Source of the DNA: Mycobacterium sp. JS623
GTDB lineage: Bacteria > Actinomycetota > Actinomycetes > Mycobacteriales > Mycobacteriaceae
DNA: 64,000 nt
NCBI RefSeq assembly: GCF_000328565.1
Contig: NC_019966.1
Coordinates: forward strand, 682,001 to 746,000
Direction: 5' to 3'
Numbering within the stretch: position 1 is the first letter of the stretch; every line of letters starts with the position of its first letter. A program made the translations under genes and the position numbers. The notes beneath the pieces are model-generated. The model saw only the letters and a list, made by a program, of their open reading frames with translations, was not told the DNA's origin and made no database searches. Positions 7,008 to 15,745 of the stretch are shown here, in pieces.

Positions 7008-8609
7008 CTAGCCGACCGCGCGCGAAGCGCCCTCCCAGAACTGCGCGCGCACCGACTTCTTATCCGGCTTGCCCAACGCGGTCACCGGCACCGAGTCGAC
7101 GACGATCACCTGCTTCGGCGCCTGCACCGACCCCTTGCGGTCCTTGACCGCGGCCTGGATCTCCGCAGTCATCCGAGCCACCGCATCCTCGTCGGACGGC
7201 GCGTCGGGCCGCAGCACCACCACAGCCGTCACGGCCTCACCCCACTTCTCGTCCGGGGTGCCGATCACGCATACCTGCGCGACCGAAGGATGCTCTGCCA
7301 CAACGTCTTCCACCTCACGGGGGAACACGTTGAAGCCGCCGGTGACGATCATGTCCTTGGTCCGGTCAACGATGTAGTAGAAGCCGTCCTCGTCCTCGCG
7401 GGCCAAGTCACCGGTGTGCATCCAGCCGTCGCGGAACGTGTCAGCCGTTGCCTCCGGCAGATTCCAGTAACCGCCAGACAACAGCGGGCCAGACACGCAG
7501 ATCTCGCCAACCTCGCCCTGCGGCACCGGCTTTCCGTCGTCGCCGAGTAGGGCCACGCGACAGAACAACGTCGGCCGCCCGCACGACGTCAACCGCTTCT
7601 CGTCATGATCGGCCTTGGCCAAATACGTGATCACCATCGGCGCCTCGGACTGCCCGTAATACTGGGCGAATATCGGGCCGAACCGCCGAATGGCTTCGGC
7701 CAGCCGCACCGGGTTCATCGCGGAGGCGCCGTAGTAGACGGTCTCCAGCGACGACAGGTCGCGGGTGTGCGAATCCGGATGATCCATCAGCGCGTAGATC
7801 ATCGACGGCACCAGCATGGTGGCCGTGATGCGTTGTTCCTCGATCACCCGCAACACCTCGGCCGGGTCGAACTTGGTCAACACCACGAGCTCGCCGCCCT
7901 TGACGATCGTCGGCGTGAAGAACGCCGCGCCCGCGTGCGACAGCGGCGTGCACATCAAGAATTTCGGATGCTCGGGCCACTCCCACTCGGCGAGCTGCAC
8001 CGTGGTCATCGTCGTGATGGACTGCGTCGTGCCGATGACGCCCTTGGGCTTGCCGGTGGTGCCGCCGGTGTAGGTCAGCCCGCCGATGTGGTCCGGCGCC
8101 AGGTCCGCGGCCACCAGCGGCTGCGGCGCGTACTTGGCCGCCTCGGCGTTCAAGTCCACGGCGACGACCGCTAGGGCCTCGGGGACCGGTCCGATGGTCA
8201 GCACCTGCTTGAGCGACGGCACTTTCTCCAGCAGCCCGAGCGCCCGCTCGATGAACATCGGGTTCGGATCGATGATCAGCGACGTGACCCCGGCGTCGGA
8301 CAGCACGTATGCGTGATCGTCCAGCGAACCGAGAGGGTGTAGTGCGGTGCGCCGGTAGCCCTGCGTCTGCCCGGCGCCGATGATCATCAGGACCTCGGGC
8401 CGGTTCAGCGACAACAGCCCGACGGCCGCGCCGGTGCCAGCTCCGAGCGCTTCAAACGCCTGAATGTACTGGCTGATGCGGTCGGCGAGCTGGCCGCCTG
8501 TCAGCGTGGTGTCGCCGAGAAAGAGCACGGGCTTGTCTTTGTTGCGCTTGAGTGCGCCGACTGTGAGGTGTCCGGAGTGGAGGGGATGGCGCAGCAGCTC
8601 GTCCGTCAT
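7008..8609 (-). CDS. fadD8: acyl-CoA synthetase, FadD8-like
   Basis: A 533-residue adenylate-forming ligase that activates a carboxylic acid to its CoA thioester via an acyl-AMP. The P-loop is YTGGTTGKPKG (about residue 175), the Y-G-Q-S-E acid/adenine motif is near 320, GWMHTGDLAREDEDGF near 410 is the A7/A8 region, and the catalytic Lys is in TALGKPDKKSVR near the C-terminus. I chose the ATG at 8609 (MTDELLRHPL); the longer frame has no better start. Position next to an Rv0552-like amidohydrolase supports fadD8 (Rv0551c). A strong hairpin separates it from the YCII gene upstream. The substrate is unknown. Confidence 0.88.
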   Translation of the reverse strand: MTDELLRHPLHSGHLTVGALKRNKDKPVLFLGDTTLTGGQLADRISQYIQAFEALGAGTGAAVGLLSLNRPEVLMIIGAGQTQGYRRTALHPLGSLDDHAYVLSDAGVTSLIIDPNPMFIERALGLLEKVPSLKQVLTIGPVPEALAVVAVDLNAEAAKYAPQPLVAADLAPDHIGGLTYTGGTTGKPKGVIGTTQSITTMTTVQLAEWEWPEHPKFLMCTPLSHAGAAFFTPTIVKGGELVVLTKFDPAEVLRVIEEQRITATMLVPSMIYALMDHPDSHTRDLSSLETVYYGASAMNPVRLAEAIRRFGPIFAQYYGQSEAPMVITYLAKADHDEKRLTSCGRPTLFCRVALLGDDGKPVPQGEVGEICVSGPLLSGGYWNLPEATADTFRDGWMHTGDLAREDEDGFYYIVDRTKDMIVTGGFNVFPREVEDVVAEHPSVAQVCVIGTPDEKWGEAVTAVVVLRPDAPSDEDAVARMTAEIQAAVKDRKGSVQAPKQVIVVDSVPVTALGKPDKKSVRAQFWEGASRAVG

Positions 8610-8652
8610 GACGTCCAGACTAGAACGTGTTACAGATTGTGTAGCCAGCAGC

Positions 8653-8715
8653 CGCCGAAACGGCATTCCAGCACGCGTTTACTCGGACTTTGCGTGCCGG
8701 AATGCCGTTTCGGCG
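8653..8715. terminator. long hairpin between the YCII gene and fadD8
   Basis: Arms of 17 perfect bp (8653-8669 with 8699-8715), one mismatch, then 6 further bp (8671-8676 with 8692-8697) around a 15-nt loop. It lies 10 bp after the YCII stop codon and 44 bp before the fadD8 start, both on the minus strand. A transcription terminator for the YCII gene is likely; the very regular stem also resembles mycobacterial intergenic palindromic repeats. Confidence 0.65.
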
Positions 8716-8724
8716 CTCACTAAA

Positions 8725-9195
8725 TCAGCGGCCCGCGGCCTTGTCGGCCTCGGCCCGATATCCAGCCGCGATCTTCTCGGCCAGCTCGGCCCGCCACTGG
8801 ATCTCCTTTTGGACCCACTCGTTGTCCTGAGGAAACTCCTCGGTCTCGGCCACCCGGCGCACCTCGAGCCGAACGCCCGGTCCAAGGGGGCATTTCTGCG
8901 CCCACTGCTTGGCCTCTTCCTTCGACGACACGTCGAGGATCCAAAACCCGTTGAACAGCTCCTTGGCCTCGGTGTACGGCCCGTCGGTGACCACCGGCGG
9001 GTCGGCGTCGAAGTCGACGACGAAACCCTCGTCGGGTCCGGTCAGGCCCTCGCCGGCCAGCATCACGCCGGCCTTGATGAGCTCCTCGTTGTAACGACCC
9101 ATCGACTCGATGACCTCGTTGAAATCGATGTTGGCGTCCGCGAAGGCAGCAGCGCCCTCCGGGGTCACCCGCATGATCATCATGTAGCGCGACAT
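8725..9195 (-). CDS. YCII/DGPF-domain protein
   Basis: A 156-residue protein beginning MSRYMMIMRV, with the DGPF-type motif in VVTDGPYTEAKELFNGFWIL (about residues 70-90) and an N-terminal MVIM-type strand plus a GVMLAGEGLTGP segment characteristic of the YCII-related superfamily. The C-terminal third is a charged helix (WVQKEIQWRAELAEKIAAG). Members of this family usually sit beside ECF42 sigma-factor genes; an ECF42 gene lies at 4024-5283. Function is not established; dye-decolourising or ligand-binding roles have been suggested for the fold. Start fixed by the ATG at 9195 preceded by AAGGAG. Confidence 0.88.
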   Translation of the reverse strand: MSRYMMIMRVTPEGAAAFADANIDFNEVIESMGRYNEELIKAGVMLAGEGLTGPDEGFVVDFDADPPVVTDGPYTEAKELFNGFWILDVSSKEEAKQWAQKCPLGPGVRLEVRRVAETEEFPQDNEWVQKEIQWRAELAEKIAAGYRAEADKAAGR

Positions 9196-9330
9196 TGTGT
9201 GTCTCCTTCTAGTTGTGGAAGGGGCGCGTCCATCGTGCCCTCGCTGACACGTCGAACGGCAACCGGCCCAAATCGACACGCCCCCAAAGATTTCTTCAAA
9301 GAATTTTTCGACCGCTGGAAGGATGGCCGC

Positions 9331-10935
9331 ATGCCGGCCGCTGACCTGGTCATTTTCGGAACCGTCCTCACCGTCGACGAATCGCAACCCACGGCTGAGG
9401 CGCTCGCCGTGTCGGACGGGCGCATTGTCGCCGTCGGCAGGCGCAACGACGTCGAGAGCTGGATCGGCGCCACCACGAAGACCCTCGACATCGACGGCTG
9501 CGTGATGCCCGGCTTCGTCGAGGCACACGGCCATCCACTGATGGAGGCCATCGTCTTGTCCGACCGGATGCTCGACATCCGGCCGGTCACCATGCGCAAT
9601 GCCGACGACGTCGTCGGCGCCATCCGTGGCGAGGTGGCCACCCGCGGCGCCGAGGGCGCCTACCTGATCGGCTGGGATCCCTTGCTGCAGAAGGGGCTTC
9701 CTGATCCGACGCTCGACTGGCTGAACGCGACTGCGCCCGATGCGCCGCTGGTGATCGTGCACAACTCCGGGCACAAGGCGTACTTCAACTCCGCGGCCGC
9801 CGCGCAGGCCGGCCTGGCCCGCGACACCCCGGACCCCAAGGGCGCCAAGTTCGGCCGCGACGCCAACGGCGACCTCGACGGCACCGCCGAGGAGACCGCA
9901 GCGCTGTTCGCGGTGATGGGAGGTGCCGTCAATCCGAGCGACTATCCGGCGGAGCTGCGCGCCGAATGCGCAAGGCTGAACCGTGCGGGGCTCACGACAT
10001 GCTCGGAGATGGCGTTCGATCCGTCGCTGCGGCCTGCAGTCGAGAAGATGCGCGACGAACTGACGGTCCGGTTCCGCGTGTACGAGATCTCCACCGCCAC
10101 AATGGCCACCGACATGACGCCGGCCAACGGCGACGACATGTTCCGTCAGGTCGGCATCAAGATATGGGTGGACGGGTCACCGTGGATCGGCAACATCGAC
10201 CTGACGTTCCCGTACCTGGACACCGATGCCACCCGCACCATCGGCGTCGCGCCCGGGTCGTGCGGCCATGCGAACTACACCCGCGAGCAGCTCACCGAGA
10301 TCGTCGGCGCGTACTTCCCGAAGGGCTGGCCGATGGCCTGCCACGTCCAAGGCGACGCCGGCGTCGACACCATTCTGGACGTCTACCAAGACGCTCTGCG
10401 CCGCTGGCCACGTGATGATCACCGGCTGCGCCTCGAACATGTCGGCGCCATAAGGCCAGAACAGCTGCAGCGTGCCTATGATCTGGGCGTCACGTGCAGC
10501 TTGTTCGTCGACCAGATCCATTACTGGGGCGACGTGATCGTCGACGGTCTCTTCGGGCCCGAGCACGGCGAGCGATGGATGCCATGCGGCAGTGCGGTCA
10601 AGACCGGCATGCGGATCTCACTGCACAACGATCCGCCGGTGACTCCTGAGGAACCGCTGCGCAACATCAGCGTCGCGACCACGCGGATCGCGCCGAGCGG
10701 CCGGGTGTTGGCGCCGGAGGAACGGCTGACCGTCGAACAGGCGATTCGCGCGCAGACCATCGACGCGGCGTGGCAGCTGTTCGCCGACGACGTGGTCGGA
10801 TCGCTGGAGGTCGGCAAGTACGCGGACATGGTGGTGTTATCGGCCGATCCGCGTTCTGTGCCGCCCGAACAGATCGCCGATCTAGAGGTTCGCGGAACTT
10901 TCCTGGCAGGCAGGCCGGTTTATGGCACGCTCTGA
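9331..10935 (+). CDS. amidohydrolase family protein (YtcJ-like, Rv0552-like)
   Basis: A 534-residue metal-dependent hydrolase of the amidohydrolase superfamily. The N-terminal beta-sandwich starts ADLVIFGTVLTVD. The first metal site appears as GFVEAHGHPL, which varies from the canonical H-x-H to H-x-H within HGH. Further metal ligands are likely in WPMACHVQGDAG and RLEHVGAIRPEQ, and the last Asp in RISLHNDPPVTPEEP. The ATG at 9331 (MPAADLV) gives a normal N-terminus, though the frame is open far upstream. It stands divergent from the YCII gene and 2 nt before a fadD start. Substrate unknown; amide or ester hydrolysis is expected. Confidence 0.9.
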   Translation: MPAADLVIFGTVLTVDESQPTAEALAVSDGRIVAVGRRNDVESWIGATTKTLDIDGCVMPGFVEAHGHPLMEAIVLSDRMLDIRPVTMRNADDVVGAIRGEVATRGAEGAYLIGWDPLLQKGLPDPTLDWLNATAPDAPLVIVHNSGHKAYFNSAAAAQAGLARDTPDPKGAKFGRDANGDLDGTAEETAALFAVMGGAVNPSDYPAELRAECARLNRAGLTTCSEMAFDPSLRPAVEKMRDELTVRFRVYEISTATMATDMTPANGDDMFRQVGIKIWVDGSPWIGNIDLTFPYLDTDATRTIGVAPGSCGHANYTREQLTEIVGAYFPKGWPMACHVQGDAGVDTILDVYQDALRRWPRDDHRLRLEHVGAIRPEQLQRAYDLGVTCSLFVDQIHYWGDVIVDGLFGPEHGERWMPCGSAVKTGMRISLHNDPPVTPEEPLRNISVATTRIAPSGRVLAPEERLTVEQAIRAQTIDAAWQLFADDVVGSLEVGKYADMVVLSADPRSVPPEQIADLEVRGTFLAGRPVYGTL

Positions 10936-10937
10936 TC

Positions 10938-12506
10938 ATGTCCGACCTGCCTGAGCCGCGCTTTCTCGACGAACGAACCGCCCATTGGGCCGAGGCCAAA
11001 CCCGACGACGAGGCGTTCACCTTTCTAGATAGGACGTGGACCTGGTCGGAGTGGAACGATCGCGTGCGCCGCCTGGCGGGCGCGCTGCAGGAACGCGGTG
11101 TCAAGCGCGGCGACGTCGTCGCGTTCCTCGACAAGAACCACCCGGCGTGCGTCGAGCTGACGATCGCCGCCGCATCGCTGGGCGCGGCCAACGCGATCAT
11201 CAACTTCCGGCTGGCCGCCGAGGAACTCGACTATGTGCTCAACGATTCGGGCGCCAAGATCCTGTTCGTCGGCGACGAGCTCAAGGCCGGGGTCGACAAG
11301 ATTCGCGATCAGCTGACCAACGTCGAGCACATCATCACGGCGACGCCCGAGGGTGGTGACGGCGACGAGTACGAGGCGTTGCTCGCTGGTGCGACGCCGG
11401 TGGGTCGCGGCGACGACGTGGAACCCGACGACGTGTCCATCATCATGTACTCGTCGGGCACCACCGGCCGCCCGAAAGGCGTTGAGCTGACGCAGGCCAA
11501 CATCATCGCGCACACCGTCAACGCGCATGAGGGCTTCGAGTTCGACGAGGGTGACAAGAACATGGTGTCGATGCCGCTGTTCCATGTCGGTGGCTCGTCC
11601 TATGTGCAGTTCGGCATTCACGACGGTGTCCCGAGTGTGATGACGCGCGACGTTGACGGCATGACACTCGCCGGCGCAATTCTCAAGGGCGCCAACAGAA
11701 CATTCCTGGTACCGGCCGTGCTGGCGAAGGTGCTGGAGTCCGGTGAGGACGCCGTCAAGCTGTTCGGCGCGTTGAAGACCTATGCGTACGGAGCGTCGCC
11801 GATGCCATTGCCGCTGCTGCGCGCGGCGCTGAAGGCGTGGCCGAACACCGACTTCATTCAGGCGTATGGCCTGACCGAATTGGGTGGCGTGATCAGCCAT
11901 CTGCTGCCGGAGGCGCATCGCGACCCGGGCAAGGAGGAGCGGCTCAGCAGCGCGGGCACGTTGGTGCCGAATGCCGAGGTGCGCGTCGTCAACCCGGATA
12001 CGTTGGAGGACGTGCCGGAGGGCGAGCAGGGTGAATTGTGGTTCCGCTCACCGCAATTGATGAAGGGTTACCACAACAAGCCCGAGGCGACGGCGGAGGC
12101 GATCACCGAGGATGGCTGGTTCCGCACCGGCGACATCGGCCGCGTGGACGACGGCGGTTACATCTTCGTCGAGGACCGGCTCAAGGACATGATCATCTCC
12201 GGTGGCGAGAACATCTACTCGATCGAAGTGGAGCGAGTGCTCGCCGAGCACCCCGCGGTGGCCGACGTCGCGGTCATCGGCGTGCCGGACGATAAGTGGG
12301 GCGAGGTGGTGAAAGCCGTTGTCCAACTTGAGGGTGAGGCGTCGGAGCAGGATCTGATCGCGTACTGCCGCGAGCATCTGGCCGCCTACAAGTGCCCGAA
12401 GACCGTCGACATCAAGGACGAATTGCCGCGCAACCCGACCGGCAAGATCCTGAAAAAGGATCTGCGTAAGCCGTACTGGGAGGGGCGGGATCGCGCAACG
12501 GTCTAG
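10938..12506 (+). CDS. long-chain fatty-acid-CoA ligase (FadD)
   Basis: A 522-residue ANL-superfamily ligase. The P-loop is MYSSGTTGRPKGVE (about 170), the adenine/acid motif QAYGLTELGG (about 307), GWFRTGDIGRVDDGGY (about 395), the hinge DRLKDMIISGGENIYS (about 413) and the catalytic Lys in NPTGKILKKDLR (about 505). The ATG at 10938 is 2 nt after the stop of the amidohydrolase gene, and the stop is 9 nt before menC, so the three are likely cotranscribed. It is not MenE: menE is expected outside the window to the left, judging from M. tuberculosis order. Confidence 0.9.
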   Translation: MSDLPEPRFLDERTAHWAEAKPDDEAFTFLDRTWTWSEWNDRVRRLAGALQERGVKRGDVVAFLDKNHPACVELTIAAASLGAANAIINFRLAAEELDYVLNDSGAKILFVGDELKAGVDKIRDQLTNVEHIITATPEGGDGDEYEALLAGATPVGRGDDVEPDDVSIIMYSSGTTGRPKGVELTQANIIAHTVNAHEGFEFDEGDKNMVSMPLFHVGGSSYVQFGIHDGVPSVMTRDVDGMTLAGAILKGANRTFLVPAVLAKVLESGEDAVKLFGALKTYAYGASPMPLPLLRAALKAWPNTDFIQAYGLTELGGVISHLLPEAHRDPGKEERLSSAGTLVPNAEVRVVNPDTLEDVPEGEQGELWFRSPQLMKGYHNKPEATAEAITEDGWFRTGDIGRVDDGGYIFVEDRLKDMIISGGENIYSIEVERVLAEHPAVADVAVIGVPDDKWGEVVKAVVQLEGEASEQDLIAYCREHLAAYKCPKTVDIKDELPRNPTGKILKKDLRKPYWEGRDRATV

Positions 12507-12515
12507 CCTGGCTCT

Positions 12516-13478
12516 GTGCCCCCGCCGCTGGACGACCTGCTCGACCGCTTGCATGTTGTCGCGCTGCCGATGCGAGTTCGCTTCCGCGGCATCATGGTTC
12601 GCGAGGTCGCGCTGATAGACGGGCCGGCGGGCTGGGGTGAGTTCGGCGCATTCCTCGAATACCAGCCGCCGGAGGCCGCGCACTGGCTCGCGGCTGCCAT
12701 CGAAGCCGCATACCAGCGGCCGGTGCCGACGCTGCGCGACCGGATACCGATCAACGCGACCGTGCCTGCCGTCGCCGCCGACGATGTGCCCGCTGTGTTG
12801 GCGCGCTTCCCCGGTGCGCGCACGGCCAAGGTGAAGGTCGCTGAGCCGGGGCAGTCGTTGGCTGATGATGTCGCGCGGGTCAATGCCGTTCGCGCACTGG
12901 TGCCGACGGTGCGGGTCGACGCCAACGGAGGCTGGAGCGTCGACGAAGCGATAGCGGCCGCAACGGCTTTGACGGCTGACGGCCCGCTGGAATACATCGA
13001 GCAGCCGTGCAAGACGGTGCCCGAACTCGCCGAGCTGCGGCGCCGCGTCGACGTGCCGATCGCCGCCGATGAGAGCATCCGCAAGGCCGACGACCCGCTG
13101 CACGTGGTGCGTGCCGGCGCCGCGGATGTCGCGGTGCTCAAGGTCGCTCCGCTGGGTGGGGTGCGCAAGCTGCTGCATATCGCTGCGCAGATCGATATTC
13201 CGATAGTGGTGTCCAGCGCGCTCGATTCGGCCGTCGGCATCGGACAGGGCCTGCTGGCCGCGGCGGCATTGCCTGAGTTGCAGCACGCATGCGGATTGGG
13301 TACCGGCGGGCTGTTCGTCGAGGACGTCGTCGAGCCGATGCCGCCCGTCGACGGGTATCTGTCGGTCAAACGGTCGACACCGGACCCCGCGAGAATCGAT
13401 GCCCTTGCCGCTGAGCCGGATCGCAGGCAGTGGTGGCTCGACCGCGTCGCCGCTTGCCGTCGGCATTTAGTCGAGTAG
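12516..13478 (+). CDS. menC: o-succinylbenzoate synthase
   Basis: MenC dehydrates SHCHC to o-succinylbenzoate in menaquinone synthesis. It is an enolase-superfamily barrel of 320 residues with GTG start at 12516. Catalytic Lys is in AKVKVAEPG (about 108), metal ligands are Asp in RVDANGGW (about 138), Glu in YIEQPCK (about 165) and Asp in AADES (about 188), and the second Lys is in VLKVAPLGG (about 212), all at the expected spacing. The N-terminal capping domain is short, as in actinobacterial MenC. It corresponds to Rv0553 and follows fadD by 9 nt. Confidence 0.96.
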   Translation: MPPPLDDLLDRLHVVALPMRVRFRGIMVREVALIDGPAGWGEFGAFLEYQPPEAAHWLAAAIEAAYQRPVPTLRDRIPINATVPAVAADDVPAVLARFPGARTAKVKVAEPGQSLADDVARVNAVRALVPTVRVDANGGWSVDEAIAAATALTADGPLEYIEQPCKTVPELAELRRRVDVPIAADESIRKADDPLHVVRAGAADVAVLKVAPLGGVRKLLHIAAQIDIPIVVSSALDSAVGIGQGLLAAAALPELQHACGLGTGGLFVEDVVEPMPPVDGYLSVKRSTPDPARIDALAAEPDRRQWWLDRVAACRRHLVE

Positions 13479-13522
13479 CCGCGTACTCTAAGGATGCCAG
13501 CGAACGGGGGGAGGCTGAGCAT

Positions 13523-14668
13523 ATGAGTTCGCTTCGCATTGGCATCATGGATCCGCTCATCGCCGCCCGGCCTGCCGCCGAAACCTTCACTCGCGTCAGT
13601 TATTTAGGCGCCCTCGCCGCTCGTGCCGATTCGTTTTGGGTGCCCGACCACCTCAACGCGTTATTCCCGCGGTCCCTGTGGAGCCCGAAGTACTCCGACG
13701 CGGCCAGGATCGTGCCGGCGCCGGACGCAGTACTCGAGCCGTGGACCATGCTCGGCCACATCGCCGCACGCAACCGGTTCCGTCGGATGAGCCTCGGTAT
13801 CGGCGTGACGGATGCCGGCCGCCGCAACCCCGCCGTAACCGCGCAAGCGGCGGCAACCCTGCACCTGCTCACCCGCGGCCGCACCATCCTCGGTATCGGT
13901 CCCGGCGAGCGTGAAGGCAACGAACCGTACGGCGTCGACTGGTCGAAGCCGGTCGGCCGGTTCGAGGAGGCAATGGCAACCATCCGGGCGCTGTGGGACT
14001 CCAAAGGTGAACTCGTCAACCGTGATTCACCGTTCTTTCCGCTCCGCAACGCGGTCTTCGACCTTCCGCAGTACCAGGGCACGTGGCCTCAGATCTGGAT
14101 CGCAGGCCACGGTCCGCGCATGCTGCGTGCGGTCGGACGGTACGGCGACGGGTTCTTCCCCGCCTTCCCACACTCGCCGCAGGAGTACGCGCAACGCCTG
14201 GAAGCAGTCCGCATTGCGGCGTCCGATGCGGGACGCGACCCGATGAAGATCGTGCCCGCGATCTGGATGATGACCGTCGCGGGCCGCACTCGAGACGCCG
14301 TCGATGAAGCGATCGAATGCGAAGTCATCAAGTCGTTCGGGCTAAATATGTCCGACGAGTTCTTCGCCAAGTACGGTGCACAGCATCCGCTCGGCGTCGG
14401 GTTCTCCGGCGCGCAGGATCTATTGCCGCACGGCTTCGATGAGGAAGAGGCCCTGTCGTACATAAAGAAGATTCCCACCGAAGTGGTCCGCAACGGACTG
14501 CTCACCGGGACACCCGACGAGATCGCCGACCGGGTGGCTGAATGGCGCGACCACGGCGTGCGCTACCTCGTGTTGGCGAATATCGGCCCGATGCACAGAC
14601 ATCTCCGAAAGGGCTTAGCGTCGGCAGTGGCGTTCAACCAGGCTGTCAGCCGGATAAAGAAGCTCTGA
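13523..14668 (+). CDS. LLM-class F420-dependent oxidoreductase
   Basis: A 381-residue luciferase-like TIM-barrel protein starting MSSLRIGIMDPL at the ATG 13523, with GGGGGAGG upstream as ribosome-binding site. Supporting segments are DSFWVPDHL (residues about 33-41), LGIGVTDAGRRNP and ILGIGPGEREGNEPYG (typical F420-binding loops of methylenetetrahydromethanopterin-reductase-like enzymes) and IWIAGHGPRMLRAVGRYGDGFFP. Similar mycobacterial enzymes include phthiodiolone ketoreductase. The gene starts 44 nt after menC. Substrate unknown. Confidence 0.9.
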   Translation: MSSLRIGIMDPLIAARPAAETFTRVSYLGALAARADSFWVPDHLNALFPRSLWSPKYSDAARIVPAPDAVLEPWTMLGHIAARNRFRRMSLGIGVTDAGRRNPAVTAQAAATLHLLTRGRTILGIGPGEREGNEPYGVDWSKPVGRFEEAMATIRALWDSKGELVNRDSPFFPLRNAVFDLPQYQGTWPQIWIAGHGPRMLRAVGRYGDGFFPAFPHSPQEYAQRLEAVRIAASDAGRDPMKIVPAIWMMTVAGRTRDAVDEAIECEVIKSFGLNMSDEFFAKYGAQHPLGVGFSGAQDLLPHGFDEEEALSYIKKIPTEVVRNGLLTGTPDEIADRVAEWRDHGVRYLVLANIGPMHRHLRKGLASAVAFNQAVSRIKKL

Positions 14669-14710
14669 CCAGCGCGTGTCCTAATTTGTGGGGTCCAGGG
14701 CATAGACGCC

Positions 14711-15730
14711 ATGGCTGCACTCGCCAACACTGGGTTCATGCGAGCGGTGGTGGTAGTCGGCTACCCGGGCGTTCAGGCACTCGACCTGGTCGGTCCGTTC
14801 GAGGTGTTCACCGGCGCCACCGTCTATCTGGCCAGCCTGGGCCGCGTCGATGAGGGCTACAAAGTCAGTGTGGTCTCCCGCGGTGGCGAACCGGTCACCA
14901 CGCTCACCGGACTGGCTCTGTTCGCTGAACCGCTTCCGGACCCACGCGAACCAATCGACACCCTGGTCCTGCCCGGCGGCATCGGTGTCGACGATGCGCG
15001 GCAAAACCCAGACACCCTCGGCTGGATAAAGATCGCCGCCGAACACAGCCGTCGCGTCGTCAGCGTATGCACGGGAGCGTTTCTTGCCGCGCAAGCGGGA
15101 TTGATCGACGGCTGCATCGCGACCACGCATTGGGCGTTCGCCGCACAGATGGCCAACGAGTTTCCCTCTGTCACAGTCGATCCCGAGCCAATTTTCGTCC
15201 GCAGCGCGGAGAAGATCTGGACCGCAGCGGGCGTCACCGCTGGCATCGATCTGGCTCTGTCGCTGGTGGAAGACGACTATGGCACGGAAGCCGCACAGAC
15301 CGTCGCGCGCTGGCTGGTGTTGTACCTGCGGCGGCCAGGCGGGCAGACGCAGTTCGCCGCGCCGGTGTGGATGCCTAGAGCCAAGCGGGCGCCCATCCGC
15401 GAGGTGCAGGAGGCCATCGAGTCTGAACCCGGTGGCGCGCACAGTATTCCAGAGTTGGCCCGTCGCGCCGCGATGAGCCCCCGGCACTTCACCCGGTTGT
15501 TCACCGACGAGGTCGGCGAGGCGCCGGGCGCCTACGTCGAGCGCATCCGCACCGAGGCCGCGCGCCGCCAGCTCGAGGAGACCGACGACACCGTCACGGT
15601 GATCGCGGCCCGCTGCGGCTTCGGTTCGGCAGAAACCTTGCGGCGCAATTTCGTTCGACGGCTTGGCATTTCGCCGGATCAGTATCGCAAGACTTCCGCA
15701 CACGCGAGGAGCGGATTCGGCACCGCATAA
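14711..15730 (+). CDS. AraC-family regulator with DJ-1/GATase1-like sensor domain
   Basis: 339 residues. Residues about 13-190 form a class I amidotransferase-like (DJ-1/PfpI) domain with the nucleophile elbow VSVCTGAFLAAQAGL and LVLPGGIGVDD. Residues about 225-335 are an AraC/XylS double helix-turn-helix (IPELARRAAMSPRHFTRLF ... IAARCGFGSAETLRRNF). An alternative ATG at 14747 (MRAVVVVGYP) is a plausible real start because the domain begins there. The next gene encodes a free-standing DJ-1-family protein 15 nt downstream, so the pair probably forms a regulator-enzyme unit. Confidence 0.9.
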   Translation: MAALANTGFMRAVVVVGYPGVQALDLVGPFEVFTGATVYLASLGRVDEGYKVSVVSRGGEPVTTLTGLALFAEPLPDPREPIDTLVLPGGIGVDDARQNPDTLGWIKIAAEHSRRVVSVCTGAFLAAQAGLIDGCIATTHWAFAAQMANEFPSVTVDPEPIFVRSAEKIWTAAGVTAGIDLALSLVEDDYGTEAAQTVARWLVLYLRRPGGQTQFAAPVWMPRAKRAPIREVQEAIESEPGGAHSIPELARRAAMSPRHFTRLFTDEVGEAPGAYVERIRTEAARRQLEETDDTVTVIAARCGFGSAETLRRNFVRRLGISPDQYRKTSAHARSGFGTA

Positions 15731-15745
15731 CCAAAGGAGATGGCA

